Shown one piece after another: positions 5,048-7,061 of a DNA stretch of 7,061 nt. The position numbers and the translations under genes were made by a program. Source of the stretch: Acidithiobacillus sp. (GTDB lineage Bacteria; Pseudomonadota; Gammaproteobacteria; Acidithiobacillales; Acidithiobacillaceae); the NCBI GenBank assembly GCA_028065135.1, contig JAPTWR010000197.1:1-7061 (forward strand), read 5' to 3'. Every line of letters begins with the position of its first letter. The first letter of the stretch is position 1. The notes beneath the pieces are model-generated. The model did not search any database, was not told the DNA's origin, and saw only the letters and a program-made list of their open reading frames with translations.

Positions 5048-5147
5048 CGCGACCGTTTTTCTGCTCAGTTACGCGGCCATTGTCGTAGCGGGAAGCGTGG
5101 TCGAGGCGGTCGTGATCGTCTTTCAAATGTGGAGGGCGAGCAAATGA
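5040..5147 (+). CDS. Single-pass small membrane protein, 35 residues
   Basis: The frame MNSATVFLLSYAAIVVAGSV, then VEAVVIVFQMWRASK, starts inside the previous gene (ATGAATAG) and ends by ATGA overlap with the primase-like gene, so it is wedged between both neighbours. Residues about 5-29 form one long hydrophobic segment, and the end MWRASK is positively charged, suggesting an N-out/C-in orientation. GGTGGG at 5028-5033 is a plausible ribosome binding site. The overlaps at both ends and the clear membrane helix argue for a real gene although it is short. Possible roles, all inferred, include a holin-like or immunity-like peptide or a membrane anchor. Confidence 0.55.
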   Translation: MNSATVFLLSYAAIVVAGSVVEAVVIVFQMWRASK

Positions 5148-6061
5148 CCCAGCCCTTCCAATTCGGAATTGTCCAAGCCATCCGGCAGCCTGCCATAAAG
5201 CCCGCCAGCACCACATGGGAGAGATTCTGCAACGGTCTTGAGTCCCCCAAAATCCGCGACCAGAAGGACGGCCCCGGCGCTGTTTTCGCCACCTTCTCTA
5301 AGAAGTGGCGTAATCGTGAAAATGTATCTCTGGTGACCGCGCTGGCCTACGACCTTGAACAACAGGAGGGAGGCCCGGCGATACCGGCACCAGCAGCGAT
5401 AGCTGAAGACTTGCAAGGCTTAGGGCTGGCCTACGCGGTATGGACCACCTTCTCAGATCGCCCAGAAGCTCGGCGAATCCGCGTGGTGTTGCCCATCGAA
5501 GACGGTCTTGCACCGGAACTGCTCCGGGCGGCGTATCCCCTCCCCCTGAAGTACCTGCCCATTGTCACACCGGACATGCTCGACGCTACCTGTGCGGAAC
5601 CGGCCCGCATGATGATTTTACCCGCAATACCAGCAGATCGGCGCGACCAGTATGAGTGCTACTGCTCGACGTCCGGCGATTGGCTTGTAGGCTCATCGCT
5701 GGCGCTGGCAGCTACCAAAGTGCTCCGGGCTGAAAAGGATGCAGCAGCGGCCAAGCAAGCGCGATTCAGGCCCGGTCCTCTCAGTGGTCGGGAGTCAGTC
5801 ATCGAGGCTTTCAACAGAGAACATCAGGTCGAGGAGATTCTGGAGGCCAGCGGCTATAAACAGCGCGGTAAAAAGTGGGTCTCTCCAAACTCCCACAGCG
5901 GTCAAGCTGGCGTCATTGTCCGTAATGGCAAGGCTTTCAGTCACCACAGCGACGCGCTCGGCGACCACTTTTGGCACGACCCCTTTGACCTGTACGCCAA
6001 GCTCCACCACGGCGGCGACAAGCGGCTTGCAGCCCAAGCCCTGCGCGGCGGGAGGATTTGA
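5144..6061 (+). CDS. Primase-like replication protein (primase-polymerase type) with a C-terminal domain of mobile-element primases
   Basis: The start at 5144 (MTQPFQF, 305 residues) is set by GGAGG at 5131-5135, 8 nt upstream. An in-frame ATG at 5129 has no such site. The N-terminal two-thirds resemble the archaeo-eukaryotic primase fold: ALAYDLEQ at 66-73 gives the D-x-E/D metal site (Asp70, Glu72). TTFSDRPEARRIRVVLPI at 101-118 matches the next motif, usually 'TS-SH-p-pR-RvvlPl'. ATCAEPARMMILP matches the third ('sc-dpaR-f-lP'). The usual histidine of the second motif appears as Asp105. Residues about 218-300 match a C-terminal region seen in phage/plasmid primases (EILEASGYKQRGKKWVSPNS, then FSHHSDALGD, then DPFDLYAKLHHGGD). 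It probably primes replication with the DUF3987 ATPase two genes downstream. Confidence 0.75.
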   Translation: MTQPFQFGIVQAIRQPAIKPASTTWERFCNGLESPKIRDQKDGPGAVFATFSKKWRNRENVSLVTALAYDLEQQEGGPAIPAPAAIAEDLQGLGLAYAVWTTFSDRPEARRIRVVLPIEDGLAPELLRAAYPLPLKYLPIVTPDMLDATCAEPARMMILPAIPADRRDQYECYCSTSGDWLVGSSLALAATKVLRAEKDAAAAKQARFRPGPLSGRESVIEAFNREHQVEEILEASGYKQRGKKWVSPNSHSGQAGVIVRNGKAFSHHSDALGDHFWHDPFDLYAKLHHGGDKRLAAQALRGGRI

Positions 6062-6063
6062 AC

Positions 6064-6579
6064 ATGGCGCATGTATCAAGCAATTCCGGCAATAATGAAT
6101 GGTACACACCTTTGCTCTATCTCGACGCGGCACGGGAGGCTATGGGTCAAATCGACTGCGACCCGGCGTCATCGGCCATTGCGAACCGGGCGGTCGGCGC
6201 GACCACGTTCTTCACCAAAGATCAGTGCGGCCTTGGTCAATTTTGGCACGGTAGGGTCTGGCTTAATCCACCGTATGCACAACCCCTGATACGGCTTTTC
6301 TGCGAGGCGGCGGTCGGCAAGTTTCAATCTGGCGAGATCGAGCAAGCCTGCATTCTGGTGAACAACGCCAGTGAAACCGCATGGGGGCAGACGCTTTTGA
6401 GTGCTGCGAGTGCTGTTTGCTTCCCTACCGGGCGCATCCGTTTTCTGGACCCGGACGGCAACCCCGGCGCACCGCTCCAAGGCCAAATGATTATTTATCT
6501 CGGCGCGTGTCCTCAACGATTCCGAAAAGCCTTTGCAGACTTCGGAACGATCACCTATCCGGTCGGGCGGGCATCATGA
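6064..6579 (+). CDS. Phage-type DNA N6-adenine methyltransferase (Dam family)
   Basis: ATG 6064 is chosen because GGAGG at 6051-6055 is 8 nt upstream. A TTG at 6058 would be too close. The 171-residue product has the family N-terminus NNEWYTPLLYLDA (10-22), the DPASS motif (33-37) and the catalytic NPPY (68-71), a DPPY-type motif that flips and methylates adenine using S-adenosylmethionine. The late CFPTGRIRFLDPDG matches the family's 'f--GRi-F' segment. No restriction enzyme gene adjoins, so this is an orphan methylase. Phage relatives methylate GATC, but the target here is not shown. It lies between the primase-like gene and the DUF3987 gene, overlapping the latter by ATGA. It may protect element DNA or mark replicated copies. 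Confidence 0.9.
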   Translation: MAHVSSNSGNNEWYTPLLYLDAAREAMGQIDCDPASSAIANRAVGATTFFTKDQCGLGQFWHGRVWLNPPYAQPLIRLFCEAAVGKFQSGEIEQACILVNNASETAWGQTLLSAASAVCFPTGRIRFLDPDGNPGAPLQGQMIIYLGACPQRFRKAFADFGTITYPVGRAS

Positions 6580-7061
6580 GCGCGATTCCATTCACCCGCA
6601 AAATATCCCCGGAGGAAGCGGCGGCGGCAGCGGCTCCCGATTGGGAAGACCCTTTACCACTCACCGAACACGAGGTCGGCGACTCGTATCCATTGGACGC
6701 GCTGCCCGACCCAATCAAGACTACCGTGCAGGAGGTGCAAGGCTTCATTCAGGCACCGACCGCACTGGTAGCAAGCTCTGTGCTCAGTGCCTTGTCAGCG
6801 GCAGCGCAAGGGCTGGCAAACGTACAGCGGGATAGAGGTTTATCCGGACCCTGCTCCCTGTATTTTCTTTCCATCGCTGAGAGCGGCGAGCGTAAATCAG
6901 CGGTAGACACAGCGGTCCTTGAGGGAATCAGGGCATACGAAGCCGAGGAGGAAGAATCTGCAAAAGGACTGCGGAAGATTCACGCGGCCAAGTTCCGGTC
7001 GTGGGAAGCTCAGGTCGACGGCGTGGTCGCATCCATTCGGGCAGACGCCAAAACCGGAAAG
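6576..7061 (+). CDS. DUF3987 family ATPase/helicase-like replication protein, 5' part
   Basis: ATG 6576 overlaps the methylase stop by ATGA, and 162 codons are seen before the window ends. After an alanine-rich stretch (residues 15-20), YPLDALPDPIKTTVQEVQGF and then SSVLSALSAAAQGLANVQRD match the N-terminal region of DUF3987 proteins. The Walker A variant AESGERKS (101-108) follows, with Lys107 as the expected phosphate-binding residue and the SGERKS form usual in this family. DUF3987 proteins follow primase domains in phages, plasmids and islands and are thought to be replicative helicase-like ATPases. Here primase and ATPase are on separate genes rather than fused. A charged helical region (EAEEEE onward) follows. 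The rest of the ATPase core is beyond the window. Confidence 0.85.
   Translation, partial: MSAIPFTRKISPEEAAAAAAPDWEDPLPLTEHEVGDSYPLDALPDPIKTTVQEVQGFIQAPTALVASSVLSALSAAAQGLANVQRDRGLSGPCSLYFLSIAESGERKSAVDTAVLEGIRAYEAEEEESAKGLRKIHAAKFRSWEAQVDGVVASIRADAKTGK

Larger units (their letters stand above)
2019..7061 (+). mobile_element. Integrative element in tRNA-Thr (left end to window edge), satellite- or island-like
   Basis: The limit at left is the tRNA-Thr fragment. The content is a control region with repeats, a DUF4102-type integrase, an AT-hook-like protein, an AlpA-like regulator, two small genes, a primase-like protein, a Dam methylase and a DUF3987 ATPase, all rightward. Integrase next to att, then alpA, then a primase-helicase module, is a common layout of P4-like satellites and phage-inducible islands in Gram-negative bacteria. 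A defective prophage or an integrative plasmid remains possible because the right end is not in view. Confidence 0.75.

Noticed and set aside
5739..6095. 118-codon rightward frame and a 112-codon leftward frame inside the primase-like gene
   Set aside because: Both overlap the supported primase frame, lack suitable start signals and show no recognisable motifs.

Overview
The window looks like the chromosome of a GC-rich Gram-negative bacterium, probably a member of the Pseudomonadota. Supporting signs are sigma70-like signals, a tRNA whose CCA end is encoded in the DNA, and a DUF4102-type integrase with an AlpA-like regulator and a phage-type Dam methylase. An Acidithiobacillus-like host is my guess only. 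No gene here fixes the taxon.

Left part (1-2018): a decayed accessory region. Bases 1-125 look like one end of an IS21-like insertion sequence. It cuts a minus-strand DUF932 (phage/plasmid-like) gene, which also carries a 5-bp tandem duplication that shifts the frame. A possible 27-codon ORF precedes the DUF932 start. Reading the other way is a small Cro-like helix-turn-helix gene with an in-frame TGA, overlapping by ATGA an unrecognised 251-residue ORF. This part ends in a 14-bp tandem repeat and a strong hairpin terminator that serves the minus-strand tRNA.

Junction (2019-2065): the 3' half of a tRNA-Thr (anticodon UGU), from the anticodon loop to CCA, on the minus strand with its 5' half missing. 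This is the usual scar at one end of an element integrated in a tRNA gene. The element should extend to the right, with the intact tRNA at its far end outside the window.

Element (2019-7061, right end not seen): a 326-bp control region rich in short repeats lies between the att site and the integrase gene. It holds two 10-mers, a good promoter with an overlapping inverted repeat, three CTTACA motifs spaced exactly 11 bp apart, and two clusters of a 9-mer flanking a hairpin. Next come the tyrosine integrase and an overlapping gene for an unknown protein with an AT-hook-like motif, closed by a terminator. A second, tightly packed rightward operon follows: AlpA/excisionase-like protein, a 67-residue unknown, a 35-residue single-pass membrane protein, a primase-like protein, a phage-type Dam methyltransferase and a DUF3987 ATPase that runs off the end.

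Read together, the right part is the integration, regulation and replication module of a tRNA-integrated mobile element. Its order (int, alpA, small ORFs, primase, helicase-like ATPase) resembles P4-like satellites or phage-inducible islands of Gram-negative bacteria. No structural, packaging or conjugation gene is visible, so its lifestyle remains open.
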